DNA of 64,000 bases from Ochotona curzoniae (GCF_017591425.1 NW_024466459.1:1922001-1986000); one strand, 5' to 3'; positions 1-11,429 are shown, numbered from the stretch's first letter. Numbers and translations are program-made. Notes: a model not told the origin generated them from the sequence alone.

Positions 1-104
1 TCATCAGACGGAAGATCTTCCTCTCTGTCTCTCCTCTCTGTATATCTACCTTTCCAGTAAAAAAATAATAAAAATAAATCTTTAAAAAAAAAAAGAAAGA
101 AAGC
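1..104 (+). mobile_element. C SINE, 3' end cut by the window edge
   Basis: CGGAAGATCTTCCTCTCTGT, then a TTTCCAGTAA-AATAATAAAAATAAATC tail, is the young C-SINE 3' end. The body lies outside the window. Confidence 0.9.
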
Positions 105-435
105 TATTCACATGGAAATAATTCCAATGTCTAGTGTTAAATTTCCAGTTGCCCCTAAGGTAAATTAATACCTTTATTTAACTGAGGCTGAGGAGCTGGG
201 AGACTATTTTGTGAACCAGTTTTATTTTGTAATTCATAGGCTTTCTGGAGGCATCTTATCTTTCAAAACCAACTACTAATAAGCCAAAGCATTTTTCCAT
301 TGAGTTCTGTACCCCTTCTGTAAAGACCAAATTACACCACAGATAAAACTCAGATCATTTTCTGTGAACTTATCGAAGACTATATCAAATAACATTAATT
401 CTAGGTTTCATTTCAAATTAATCATTTAAACCTAC
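1..435 (-). other. SMURF2: SMURF2 intron 3, 5' part (continues beyond the window)
   Basis: This is sequence downstream of the exon 3 donor. The left edge cuts the 3' end of a plus-strand C SINE. The remaining roughly 330 nt is unique AT-rich sequence. I searched it on the minus strand for the next SMURF2 C2-domain residues (YIGKSDS and onward) and did not find them. Confidence 0.9.
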
Positions 436-544
436 AGATCATAATGCTGATTCCACTTCGGATCAAGTGTATTCTTTACAGTATCTGTAGAATGGCACTG
501 CCCAGATCCATCAACCACCACCTTAGCAAACGGGTCAGGAAGTC
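436..544 (-). CDS. SMURF2: SMURF2 exon 3, 109 nt (residues 31-67)
   Basis: The minus strand shows an acceptor ending TTTCTTCACAG, then 109 nt beginning GACTTCCTGACCC. The first two bases complete Arg31 (CGA). The translation is LPDPFAKVVVDGSGQCHSTD followed by TVKNTLDPKWNQHYD, matching SMURF2 residues 32-66 in the C2 domain. It includes Thr56 and Leu57, also reported at the C2-HECT interface. The exon ends CT at a GTAGGT donor, splitting codon 67 (phase 2). The donor has T at position -1, so it is less than ideal, but the protein match fixes the boundary. I find no exon 4 in positions 1-435, so the gene continues past the left edge. Confidence 0.96.
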
Positions 545-1184
545 CTGTGAAGAAAGGGCAAATTGCTTTTTTAAACTTCAGAATATTCTGGCATTTAAGA
601 TGCATGAATAATTACATAGAGATCACTATTTGCTACAAAAGATAATTCCATTCTTTAATTCTCTTTGACAATTTCAGCTTTTAACCAGAAATTTATCAGA
701 CCATTTAAAATCAAACATTAAATTCACTGCTATCCTAAATATCAAAATCATATTTTTTCTTGTTTCTGTCTCAAAAAATACTCAACTGTCAAAATCTAGA
801 GATTACCTCACAACATGTAAGTTTTTTCATAGTGTTGCCAGTCTTTTGTCCCCAGAAAGGTGAAGGTTGGAAATGCTCACTGCTCTCCTTCCAAATAACC
901 CCTCAGCAATTCATTTAAACAAACAGTTCATAAAGGGTTTTACACAGAAGAATGGAGTATAAACAGCCATGCAATTTTACTGAACAGTTACTATGTATGA
1001 TGAAGAAGAAAAAAAATTAGTAATACTCTGCCATAAGGAAAATAACCAGCCAATTAGGGAGATTAAAAATCCTATACATGAAAATGAAACAAAATCAAGC
1101 TGAAATTAAACAAGTGCCCAGCTATAGTGGTTACAATAGTTAACACTATGTCAGGTTCTGTAGTAAATGTCTTATCAATATCTT

Positions 1185-1380
1185 CACAATAACCCCCTAA
1201 GATGGATAACATTATTGTTCCTATGTTAATGACAAGGAAACTGAGGCACATAGGGGTTGTTAGCTCCAGTTCACACAGCAACCAGTGGCATAGTCAGGGT
1301 CCAAAGTTCGGGTTCTAAAGCTGCGGATGTGAAGTCTGGCTCTAGACTTCCTGCTCTGAACCACTGCGCTGCACTGCACC
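1185..1380 (-). mobile_element. MIR, antisense
   Basis: GACAAGGAAACTGAGGCACA, then CACACAGCAACCAGTGGCAT and CTGCTCTGAACCACTGCGCT, is the reverse-complement MIR core order. It is diverged and lies in SMURF2 intron 2. Confidence 0.7.
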
Positions 1381-1862
1381 TTTCAGTTACCCTGAGTTTA
1401 ACAATGAGCACAGCGAGAGCTCAGAACAATGCAGACAGGCTTGGGGAGGGGAGCGGACTCAGCTGGGCTGGAAAGGACACAGGGGAAGGAACTTTCCCAG
1501 CAACAAGAGTGCCAAGGAAGGCACAACAGTATGTGAAGGGCTTTGAGGGGTCATCAAAGCTTCTGCACTTCAGCATAAAAGACCTGAGCACAGACACAAC
1601 TGATCCAGCCTGAGAGTTGAGACTCAGAAAAGAGGGCTTAGAATGACTCTACATAATAGGGAGTCATTTTGGTTCCTGATGCTGACTATAAATCCAGTCA
1701 TTAATCTACCGGTGGTTGTCAAGACAGACTAGGACAAAGAAAGGGTAGAGGCAGGGACCATTTATGAAGACTTTGTAATAATCAAACAGCTGAATGAGAA
1801 ATCCCCGGATAAGGAAAAACCACATGAAAGAGAAAAGAACTAATAGTTAAGAGAGCTACTCT

Positions 1863-2164
1863 GGGGCCTGGAGCGGTAACCTAGTGGCTAAAGTCCTCGC
1901 CTTGAACGCGCCGGAATTCCATATGGGCGCCAGTTCTAATCCCAATTCCCATCCAGGTCCATGCTTGTGGCCTGGGAAAGCAGTCGAGGACAGTCCAAGG
2001 CTTTGGGACCCTGCACCTGCGTGGGAGACGTGAAGGAAGTTCCTGACTCCTGGTTTCGGAACCGCACAGCTCCAGCCGTTGTGGTTAGTTGGGGAGTGAA
2101 TCAACAGACAGAGGATCTTCCACTCTATCTCTCTCTATCATAAAAATAAAGTAAATCTTTAAAA
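1863..2164 (+). mobile_element. C SINE, near full length
   Basis: Head GGCCTGGAGCGGTAACCTAG, centre GGGAAAGCAGTCGAGGACAG and an AAATAAAGTAAATCTTT tail. It lies in SMURF2 intron 2, antisense to the gene. Overlapping ORFs on both strands are SINE artefacts. Confidence 0.92.
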
Positions 2165-2451
2165 CCTCCTGAAACGTTCTGGTAATGTAGTGTTATACAT
2201 ACCTTCAACACACACTAAGGGTTCAATATGCACACAACTGTACATGCACCTAAGTACGTGGTAGATCGATAAAGGGGACAGGGCTGTCTAAAAAGTAGGA
2301 AATTTTTAAGATAAATTTCAGAACAAAAGCATTCATAAAACAGTGAATTTCTGAATAAAGAAATCTCTAAAACCAGACACTTCTGAAAATGCCACCCAAA
2401 AATAACCTACACAGCATATACAACATGTGTATTTAAAGTTAGTTTACTTAC

Positions 2452-2490
2452 GGAAAAAATCCTTTTTCACCAAGTTTTTTGCACAGAGTA
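2452..2490 (-). CDS. SMURF2: SMURF2 exon 2, 39 nt (residues 18-31)
   Basis: On the minus strand a pyrimidine-rich tract ending TTTCTTTTACAG precedes 39 nt, followed by a GTAAGT donor. The exon translates as VLCAKNLVKKDFF plus the first base of Arg31, which is SMURF2 residues 18-31 at the start of the C2 domain. Phe29 and Phe30 are the pair known from work on human SMURF2 to hold the C2 domain against the HECT domain in the autoinhibited state. Both flanking introns are in phase 1 and 39 is a multiple of three, so the exon is symmetric and its omission would keep the frame. It lies 39,250 nt downstream of exon 1 and 1,907 nt upstream of exon 3. Confidence 0.97.
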
Positions 2491-2780
2491 CTGTAAAAGA
2501 AACAAAAAATACATGGGAAAAATTAAAACAGTAAGACTGCATTATTTCATTTTCCAACCCCGGGAACAGGAATGGATGATTAAACTTGCTGAATACAGCA
2601 AGGTATGAGATATAATCACAAAAGACAGCTGGAACACTGCAACTTTCTGGATGATCAGAGCCAACAGCTGAGGGCAAGAAAGCTTCTGATCTTCCAGCAA
2701 GATCCAGTCTCAGAGAAACTAAGCAGCAATGGGTAAAAAGCACTGAGGAGGAGATAGAAGTTCAGGTTGCCATATCTATG

Positions 2781-2837
2781 GGCTTTTTTTTTCTTTTTTT
2801 ACTATATTTTTGACAATCTTTACATATTTAATTAGGG
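2781..2837 (-). mobile_element. ultra-short L1 3'-end insertion (57 bp)
   Basis: A 12-bp duplication, GCCATATCTATG, at 2769-2780 and 2838-2849 brackets 57 bp. On the minus strand these read CCCCTAATTAAATATGTAAA, then GATTGTCAAAAATATAG and an A-rich tail. This is the same terminus as the L1 copy at 46383-46889 (GTAAAGATTGTCAAAAATAT). Only about 35 nt of L1 plus the tail were copied. Confidence 0.88.
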
Positions 2838-3182
2838 GCCATATCTATGTTAAGGATAAAATACTTTTATACTGAAGAGGATCACCAATATGATAAATTA
2901 AGGTTTTCTTGACAGAGGTGAGATTATTTAAAAAGCAATGTTCTGTTCCCATGTAAATATCAGACACAGGACAGAAGAAACTACCTTTCCCTAAATCAAC
3001 CCTAGTACATGTCCTAGCACATGTGTATATAATATTACAATGTATATTAGAAGGAAATTAATGTATCACTGCTTATAACAGAACCTACAAAAAGTAGAAG
3101 ATTGGGAATTGTGGGGCTAGGAAGGAGTGGCAGCGTGGGAGAAAGTTTCATTTTTATTTTGTAGACATTTCTAAAAGACAAG

Positions 3183-3184
<2 letters not shown>

Positions 3185-3234
<50 letters not shown>
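3185..3234. repeat. (GT)25 microsatellite
   Basis: A 50-nt perfect GT run, likely polymorphic. The Cys-Val ORF across it is an artefact. Confidence 0.98.
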
Positions 3235-3238
<4 letters not shown>

Positions 3239-3284
3239 GAACCTTGCAAAATGAACAAGGCCAACCTAAGAATAAGGAGAAAAA

Positions 3285-3475
3285 GAGCTCACATTATGGT
3301 AGCAGGTGTCCCATATACAAGCATAAGCTCCAGTACCAGGTGCTCTGCTTCTGATCTAGTTCCCTGCCACTGTTCCTGGGGAAGCATTGGAAGATGGCCC
3401 AAGTGCTGCAGACCCTAATAGAATTCCAGGCTTAGGCTTTGGTCTGGGCTGGCTCTGCCACTACAGCCATTTGGA
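3285..3475 (+). mobile_element. C SINE, old, 3'-truncated, half of an inverted pair
   Basis: CTGCTTCTGATCTAGTTCCC and GAAGATGGCCCAAGTGC are recognisable, and the match runs to ACAGCCATTTGG. It abuts a minus-strand copy directly. Confidence 0.7.
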
Positions 3476-3660
3476 CAGCCAAGAGCTTCCTCCAGGTCTC
3501 CCATGTGGTACAGGAGCCCAAGGACTGGGCGTTATCAGTAGGGAGCTTTCCCAGGCGTTATCAGTAGGGAGCTGGACTGGAAGTGGAGTCCTTGAACTGG
3601 CACCCAAATGGGAAGCCCGCACCACAGATGGTGGCTTTTTAGTACCACAGCATCAGTCCC
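3476..3660 (-). mobile_element. C SINE, old, tail missing, with internal duplication
   Basis: Reverse blocks AGAGCTTCCTCCAGGTCTCC and GGAGCTGGACTGGAAGTGGA. The segment GCGTTATCAGTAGGGAGCT occurs twice in tandem (within 3529-3575), a local duplication of about 27 bp. Confidence 0.7.
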
Positions 3661-5107
3661 TATCTTTAAAAAAATTAATAAGCAGTATAGAGTTTCTTTT
3701 ATATAGCTACCAGTTTTTCAGTCTCTTTAACATTCAATCAACTTTCTGTTGTAGCATATATATTAAAGCACAGAAATCTTAAGTACATTAATTCAATTGG
3801 TTTTCAATAAAATTTTGCAAAAAACAAAACTTTACATTTAGTCCAGAAATTTAAGTAGCCACAGGTCAGTTTTGATTAATGCTAACTGCAAATGTCGCAA
3901 TATACTAATACATTCTATCCTATCACAGTACCATGATTACTAGGGACAGTGTCTCAGAAAGCCTCTAGATGTGTACTAGATTAAGCTGTTATGCCACTTT
4001 GATCATGTAACCATCCTTCTCAAAATCCTTCAAAGCACTTAAGTATACCCTCCCCAACCCTGGCTTTCTCTGTTCTACCCAGGCCTTCTTACAGATACGT
4101 GGTTTCAGAAAAGATGATCCAAATAAACCCAGGCAGTCACGCTGATATGTTGCGATGCCACTCTATTTCACGTGGCTGTAAGTAGACCCATTTACTCTTT
4201 CATTCAACATTTCCTAACCATTTGATTTGTGCTAAGTGCTAAGATATATTCTGCAGACACAAAGACAAGACATGGCCCTTTGTTCTCAGGCATAACCCAA
4301 GCGTTATTTCACAAATGTCTTCTGCAGTTGTTTTCTCAAGGAATGATTTTAAATTTTCAACAATCTCTTTTCGTGTATTTTATTTGCGGCAGCAACTGGA
4401 GAAAATGATTTACAGAAGTACAGATGGCAACAAATATTATTACTATTTTCACTTGTCAATACTTTCCTTTTTCTGGCTGGAATTACCTATGTGTACCACA
4501 CCATGTGTACCACACCATGTAGATACTATGACTACAGCCCAGCTGCAGACACACAACACTGTGCTGTTCTTACCGTATTCCTAAGGAATGGCTGTCTATA
4601 CTTCATCTGAAGAAAGCGCCCAACTGCTTCATATCCCTCTGCCAAAAAGCCCCCTCCCTCCTCCAGACTGGAGCTGCATTCCAATTACACTGCTGATTGG
4701 AATGAGGCTGCTTGAAACAACAAAAAAAAACATTCAGACATCCTGACTTCCTAAGCTCCACAGAGAAAAATTTAGTAATATTCTTCTTACAACTCAAAAA
4801 CTGCAGTCTAATTTTGAATGGTAAGAATTTTCTGCATGTTGTTTGAAATACAAGCATTATAAAATAAACCCAAAGTTCAAAATAACATTGCTATGCAATT
4901 TACAGCAAAATGGCTCAGTGTTTTCAAAATGTCTAATGTGCACCCTCCTGACATTGGCACATGACAATTTAAATCCCTCTGTTCCAAAAAAACAAAAATC
5001 TCTACTCTAACTCCTAAACATGAAATGAAAATGAAATATAAAGAACATATTGAGTTATTATACAGCCATTAGAAATTACCTATACTTAATATCTTCTAAA
5101 TACACTG

Positions 5108-5908
5108 GTTTTTTTATTTATTTTTTTAAATTATTGGTTACATTGTATTACGAGATACAGTTCCATAGGTACTGGGACTCCCCCTCCCCTCCCCCCATGG
5201 TGGACTCCTCCACCCTGTTGTGAGACCTCAGTTCAAGATCAGTTGAGACTCCTTCATCGCAAGCATATACCAAGCATAGAGTCCAGCATCTTATTCTCCA
5301 GATAAGTTCATCCGCTTCTTGGGGAGACCTTCCCTGATCTGAAGGTATGGCCAAGAGAGCAAGATCCCAATCAATTAAAAGCCCCAGCAGCAACAATATA
5401 TATCGTTATGGAGTTAATTGACATAGTATTGAGTAAACAATATGTTAAAATTATATGTAAGTTCTTAACAACCTCCTGCGACTATTTCAATGACATTTTA
5501 ACAATTGAGGTGCATAACAGGTTTGGGGGGGCGGTGTGCAGAGAAATCTCTTATACCTTGGTGAGGAGTACTTGTTCTTTGTGTTCTATGTGTGAGTCCT
5601 TGATGACCTATCTTTCTTTATTGTTCTCTGCTTATCTATTCCTATTTGTGCGTGTATGTGAGTGTGTGTGTGTTGGGGGGAGGGGGTTCTAGAGCAACCT
5701 TGTTGGTCATTATAGAGGGTGGAGGCCCAGAGCTGGAACTGGGCAAGGACTGGAGAAGGCTCCTCTCCCATGTCCCGAAGGAAGTTTATTGTTCTTCTGA
5801 TTCTGATGACCGATCATGGTTCCTGGCTGTTGTTCTGATGACGTTGGTTCCTATGTGGAAGGACTCGGGCTTCTTTCATCTCATGTAGTTTGTCCAAAGA
5901 GGGGGGAT
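5108..5908 (-). mobile_element. 5'-truncated lagomorph L1, 3' end (801 bp)
   Basis: A TAAATACACTG target-site duplication at 5097-5107 and 5909-5919 flanks 801 bp. The minus strand ends GGGGAGTCCCAGTACCTATG, then GAACTGTATC and an A-rich tail, the lagomorph L1 3'-UTR terminus. A CA-rich stretch and a C-run mark the middle of the 3' UTR. No ORF2 remains, so the copy is inactive. The sharp duplication and well-preserved end suggest a fairly recent insertion. Confidence 0.85.
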
Positions 5909-6004
5909 TAAATACACTGTTAAGACTAAAAGCCCGTTTATAAATAGTACTTTTAATAAAAATGCCATTTCAGTAAGGAATAAAAATATTGGATAATATT
6001 CATC

Positions 6005-6160
6005 AAGTATTTACCATGTGTGAGTGTACAACAGCCATCCTATGAAGTGAACAGTAGCATTATCTACATTTTAGAGATGAGAAAATTGAAGTTCAGGCAT
6101 AAAGATTTATTATAAACTACACCATAAACATTAGAGTCAAGCCTAATTTAAGTTACCTAT
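6005..6160 (-). mobile_element. MIR, antisense fragment
   Basis: ATTATCTACATTTTAGAGAT followed by GAGAAAATTGAAGTTCAG corresponds to the 3' half of a MIR in reverse orientation. Confidence 0.6.
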
Positions 6161-6199
6161 TTCCAGGACCAAAATAATTACAGCTATTTTTAAATCCTT

Positions 6200-6510
6200 T
6201 AAAAATGTTTTTAACATTTTATTTGAAAGGCAGAATTAGAGAGAGGACAAGATAGACAGATCTTCACCCACTAGCTCACTCCCCAAATGGTCGCAATGGT
6301 CAGGGCTGAATTACGCAAAATCCCAGGAGCCAGGAGCCTCTTCCATGATACCAGGCGAGTATACAGACTCATATACTTGGATCTTGGATCATCTTCTACT
6401 GCTTATCCTGGCACATTAGTAGGGAGCTGAACTGGAAGAGGAATAGCCAGTGCCCCAAGTGAGATGCTGATGTTGCAGGCAGTAACTCAACCAGCTGTAC
6501 CACAATACTA
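6200..6510 (-). mobile_element. C SINE, old
   Basis: Reverse blocks TTTTATTTGAAAGGCAGAAT, ACTAGCTCACTCCCCAAATG and AGTAGGGAGCTGAACTGGAA. Its last 11 bases (CCACAATACTA) became the target site of the younger SINE at 6511. Confidence 0.82.
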
Positions 6511-6832
6511 TTTTTTTTTAAAGATTTATTTTATTTTTATTGGAAAGGCAGATATACAGAGAGGAGAGACAGAGAGGAAGATCTTCCGTCCAATGATTCA
6601 CTCCCCAAGTGAGCGCCTCGGTTGATGCTATGCCAATCCAAAGCCAGGAGCCTCTTCTGGGTCTCCCACATGGGTGCAGGGTCCCAAAGCTTTGGGCCGT
6701 CCTCGACTGCTTTCCCAGGCCACAAGCGGGGAGCTGGATGGAAAGAGGGGCCGCCGGGATAGAACCGGCGCCCATATGGGATCCCGGGCGTGCAAGGTAA
6801 GGACCTTAACCACTGCGCCACCACGCCGGGCC
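6511..6832 (-). mobile_element. C SINE, young full-length, nested at the end of an older SINE
   Basis: A perfect duplication, CCACAATACTA, at 6500-6510 and 6833-6843 flanks 322 bp. It runs from a TTTTTTTTAAAGATTTATTT tail to a CCACCACGCCGGGCC head. Low divergence marks it as one of the youngest insertions here. Confidence 0.95.
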
Positions 6833-7863
6833 CCACAATACTATTTTTAAAAAATATATTTATGATAGTCTATACTAAGGAAGCTCTCAGGGGGGAAAAA
6901 AAGCCAGGAAACAAACCAGCACTCCATTTAGAATATTAACATTCCCAAACCACAGTTTAACCAACCAACTCAATCACAATGAGCATTCCTTTAAATCCTT
7001 TTTTCTACAATCTCACTTAGATTAAGGCAATTATTGGTGGCACGGGTTCATAAAAGGTTCATAAGAAAGTTCACTGAATCAGAGGATGCAGGTAAAGCTT
7101 CCAGCGTGGTAAGGTATTTTGTTGAACTTGGAGAGATAACTGGGATTTCTGACATCTCATGACTGGGTTCACTGGTTGTTAGGAGGAAGACCACAAGGGA
7201 AAAATACCATTCTCATCACATAATATCATGGGTACATTCTATCAAGATGGCTTAGCAATGCTGACGTTAACCTTGACCTGCCCAGTTTGTCAGGTCTCTT
7301 CACAGTTAAATTGCTCTTTTTTTTCTCCTTTTCCTTATTACACACAGACCACACTCAAAAACCAGAGAGCTATCTTCTGCCTTCATAAGATGAATAACTA
7401 TATAAATTTGGAATGTTTCTGCATAAGATTTATCTATCCTCTGTTTATCTTTTGTTTTGAACTAAAATTTCTTTTTCACTCAAATTGTTGCAGCTTTGCC
7501 CATACGTCTTTGACACACTCCCACCACGAGGAGGCGAGGGAGTGCGTTTTCATACTAACACTAGAAAGTGCTTTAGGTCCATCTATCATGTTCCTTGTTC
7601 TGGTCCTAGAAACAGTCATTTTTCCAAGAAGCCCTAGAAATTACCAGACTTAAACATCTATCAACACCTAGGTTTTTCAAATATCAACAGTTAAAGTCAA
7701 TGAACCCTTCATCTCTGAAGGTATTTCCCCAATACATGACTGAGTGCCACGAAGTAAAGAATCTGTGGCCTCCACTGCATCTCAATGTCTAGAACACGTT
7801 GTACAGAATAAACACTACACAAACACTGCAGACACCTGAAGTCTTAAAATCTGAAGGCTCCAG

Positions 7864-8161
7864 GGCCTACACTGTGGCTAAATGATGCCAGCACCCTATA
7901 TGAGAGCCAGTCCAAGAGCCAGCTGTTCCACTTCCAATCGAGATACTTACTAATTCACCTGGGAAGGTAGCACAAGCTGGCCCAAGTAGCTGGGCCACTG
8001 ACACCCATGCAGGAGATCTGGATGGAATTCCAGGCACCCTGCTTCAGCCTGGCCCAGTGCCCCCAACGCAGGGGATGAATCAGCAGATGGAGGCACTCTC
8101 GCTCCACCTTTTCCCTTGCTCCCTCCCTCCTCTATTTGCAACTCTTTCAAATAAATCTTTA
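7864..8161 (+). mobile_element. C SINE, old subtype
   Basis: Head GGCCTACACTGTGGCTAAAT, body GATGGAATTCCAGGCACCCT and tail CTTTCAAATAAATCTTTAA. It is flanked by AAGGCTCCAG (7854-7863) and AAGACTCCAG (8162-8171), a duplication with one difference. Confidence 0.85.
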
Positions 8162-8960
8162 AAGACTCCAGAAGAGGGTTCACAACTGAGTCATAACATA
8201 ACTCCCCATTCCAATGGAATCTGATGAAATTTGTCATGTTTACATTACTGTTCAAACATCACTGCCTAATTCACTGCATTGTTTTACAGTAAACACACTT
8301 CCTTTTTCCACTGCTCCTCCCACTTATTCCAACAGAAGCCAAAAGTTTAAATACTCCTCAGTAAAACTTCTAGTGAAGAGAACGTGTAATCATATTTCCC
8401 AGCTGCTTTCTACAATGGGGCATATTGCCATCTACATAATCCTTGCCCAAACTTTATTTAAATGATCACTTTAACTTCCTATGGAAAGTTCAAATGCAAG
8501 GCATAATGCCAAATCCTTATCAACATTGGCAGAAGAAAAATCACTGGTAATTAAAAATACCAAAGCCTGATACCAATTGTACATAACGCCCTCAAAAACT
8601 CAGTTACTTGGCCTATCAAATAAGATCTGAAATCACTATATTATATAAATCTACAATCTAAATTAAACACAAACTGTCTTATCTGCACAATCTGAGCCCC
8701 TAACAATGTTTTCCCAGCAACCTCCAAATATATGCAAAACAAGCCAAAATTATAAAAGGATCTCTCTACTAAATATCTTAGTATCTATGATATAAAATTC
8801 ACCAATTTATGGTGGTTTGTTTAAGTTACACAAGAAAAAAGAAAAACTCACCACTAACTGCAAGGCAAGTCAGGAAATCATACAAATTGAGTCCTACTTT
8901 AGCCTAAAAACGGTATCAGAGTGCCCTAAATTATACTACCTTAATAAAATACATCTACAG

Positions 8961-9275
8961 GCTGGCACTATGCCATAATGAGCAGAACTGTTTGCCTGTG
9001 ATGCCAGCATCCCACATGGGAGCTCGTTGAAGCCCCAGCTGCTCCACTTCCAATTCAGCACCCTACTAATGTGCCTGGGAAAAGCAGAGGAACAGCCCAA
9101 GTGTTCGGGCCCCTGTACTCACGTGGGAGTTCAAGCTGAAGCACCTGACTTCGGTCTGACCTAACCCTGACCATTGCAATCACTGGGTAGTGAACCAGAG
9201 GTTGAAAGACCTCTACCTCTCTCTCTGCAAGTTTACCTTTCAAGTAAGTAAAATAAATCTTTAATAAATAAACCA
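8961..9275 (+). mobile_element. C SINE, old subtype
   Basis: GCTGGCACTATGCCATAATG head, GATGCCAGCATCCCACATGG and a TTTCAAGTAAGTAAAATAAA tail. The flanks ATACATCTACAG and ATATATCTATAG form a diverged target-site duplication. Confidence 0.85.
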
Positions 9276-9647
9276 AATATATCTATAGCTAGAACATAAA
9301 TCAAAGCCACAGAAAGTAAGTCATCTTGACCCACTGTCCACACTTGATACTGAGCAGCCACCAGAATGTCTCCGGAGCTTCTCTCCTAGCAAACAAGCAT
9401 TAAGAACAGAGCCTCGACGGAGGAAGAAACTAAAGCATGAGAAAGAGGAGAGCTCCAAGAGAGCTCTAATTAACTCCAGGGAACCACTGGCAGTCGTCTC
9501 AGTTCCAGAGGCATTCCAGTTCCCAGACCAGGCCTCTTCTAAAGCCAGCTACACTTTCTCCCCTTTCGATACCAAAACTTTGTCCTCACAATAATTTATC
9601 TTTTTATATTAGTTTGAGGGGTTGTTTTCTTTTATGATAAAAGTAGA

Positions 9648-9935
9648 GGCTGGATTTGTGTCATAACCAATTAAATTGCCACTCACGATGCCAGCATTCC
9701 ATATGGACGTCTGTCGGTGTCTCAGCTGCTCCAGTTCTGATCCAGCTTTTAACTAATGGCCTGGGAAAAACAACTGTTTGGCCCTGGTCACCCATCTAAG
9801 AAACCCAGACACAGCTCTGGGCTTTGGTCTGGCTCAGTCCTGGCCATTGCGGTCTCCTATGGAGTGAATCTGTGAAAGGAAACTCTCCTTCCCTATGTAA
9901 CTCTTTCAACTAAATACTAAATCTTTTTTAAAAAC
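9648..9935 (+). mobile_element. C SINE, old, degenerate
   Basis: GATGCCAGCATTCCATATGG, GGCCTGGGAAAAACA and a TTTCAACTAAATACTAAATC tail. No clear target-site duplication. Confidence 0.8.
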
Positions 9936-10063
9936 AGACTTACAATGCATACACAAAATACTATCGGAGGTCAGAAAGTATATTTATTCAAAATTACAAA
10001 ATGTTGAATTCCTTAAACCATTAACATTTTGTAAGTCAAAATGTTTCCACAAGTGAGTTCTAA

Positions 10064-10356
10064 GTTTTCTTTTAAAGATTTATTTTATTTGAAAGGGAGA
10101 GACACAGAGCTCTTCCTTCTGCTGGTTCACTTCCAGATGGCCATAATGGCTGGAGCTGGGCTGGTCCAAAGCCTGGAGTGTGGAGCTTATTCTGAGTCTC
10201 CAATCCAAAGACTTGGGCCATTCTCCATCACTGTCCTACATCAGCAAGAAACGAGAACAGAAGCAGAGCAGCCGGGACTCAAATTAGCACCTATACAGGA
10301 TACCAGTACTACAGGCAAAGGCCAAACCTACTATGCCACGACACTGCCCCCCCCCA
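10064..10356 (-). mobile_element. C SINE, old subtype, with target-site duplication
   Basis: Runs from TTTTCTTTTAAAGATTTATT to CTATGCCACGACACTGCCCC, with TGAGTTCTAA duplicated at 10054-10063 and 10357-10366. Antisense to the plus strand, so co-oriented with SMURF2. Confidence 0.88.
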
Positions 10357-11083
10357 TGAGTTCTAATATTAAATAACACAAATACTGGTCTTTATAACCC
10401 ATAACAAATGGAACACAACAGCAGTGATACTATGGTTTCCAAGACTAGAACATAAACAAAGCATTTCCCAGCTAGCTCTTGCTCTCAGCCTCTTGGTACT
10501 CATTCTGGAAAGGAATCAGGTGACAAAGAGAAGTCACCTTTTGACACTTGAACTAGGAGTCCCAGCTAGAGTTCCAGATGACTTGAGTTAACTGCTGTAA
10601 ATATTAGTGAATAAACCTTCAGATAATATGCAACTTACACTTTAAGCCATCCCAGCTGACACCGAGCACAGACAAGCTAAAAGTGCCAAATCCTACACAA
10701 ATCATAGAGACAAAATCAATGTTGTTTCAAGCTCTAGTATTTGGGATGGTTGTTCAACATTAACAGATAGTTAGAAAGCCATAGCTGATGCTTCTCCATA
10801 CTTGATCACTTTTCAATGTTTAAAGCTACACAACTACACCCAACTGTCTCTCCTCACATCCACATCCTCATTCCTAAAAGACTACTGAACGATAATCCCT
10901 GACCCGGTCACCTAACCAGCTGACAGTAATACAGATCTGACTAGGTAATATAATATTAATTTACATATATTACATTCAAAACAGACAGCTGTCCTTTCTA
11001 TCACCCACATGCTACAAACCATCTACAGTCAGTTCTGCGCCTACTAACAAATACCCCAGATATTACTCGTCAAAAATACAATA

Positions 11084-11429
11084 GGGCCCGGCGCAGTGGC
11101 GCGGTGGTGCAGTGGCGCGGTGGCACAGTGGCGCAAGTGGTTAAGGTCCTCGCCTTGCACGCCCGGGATCCCATATGGGCACCGGTTCTAATCCCAGCAG
11201 CCCCACTTCCCTTCCAGCTCCCTGCCTGTGGCCCGGGAAAGCAGTCAAGGACGGCCCAAGGCTTTGGGACCCTGCACCTGAGTGGGAGACCCAGAAGAGG
11301 CTCCTGGCTTTGGATTGGCATAGCACTGGCCGTTGCGTTCACTTGGGGAGTGAATCATTGGACGGAAGATCTTCCTCTCTGTCTCTCCTCTCTGTATATC
11401 CGCCTTTCCAATAAAAAATAATAATAATA
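11084..11429 (+). mobile_element. C SINE, young, with expanded head
   Basis: The body is nearly consensus (GCACGCCCGGGATCCCATAT, GGCCCGGGAAAGCAGTC). The head repeats the GTGGCGCGGTG motif in tandem over 11095-11135, making this copy about 30 bp longer than its relatives. An AAAAATACA-like duplication flanks it. Confidence 0.9.

Larger units (their letters stand above)
545..2451 (-). other. SMURF2: SMURF2 intron 2 (1,907 nt)
   Basis: The intron lies between the GTAAGT donor of exon 2 and the CACAG acceptor of exon 3. It contains an old MIR copy at about 1185-1380 and one nearly full-length C SINE at 1863-2164. The remainder (545-1184, 1381-1862, 2165-2451) is ordinary AT-rich intron with no further feature that I can support. 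Confidence 0.95.

Noticed and set aside
3185..3418. Protein with a Cys-Val repeat
   Set aside because: It is the translation of the (GT)25 microsatellite.
4490..4520. GTGTACCACACCAT repeated twice
   Set aside because: A simple 14-bp tandem duplication of no evident significance.
5148..5396. 82-codon minus-strand ORF (MLLLGLLIDWDL...)
   Set aside because: It lies in the 3' UTR of the L1 at 5108-5908 and has no coding relatives I know.
6518..6836. ORFs of 60-105 codons reading like AAPLPIQLPACGLGKQ or ELDGKWGAAG
   Set aside because: The same peptides recur at dozens of sites on both strands because they are translations of C SINEs.
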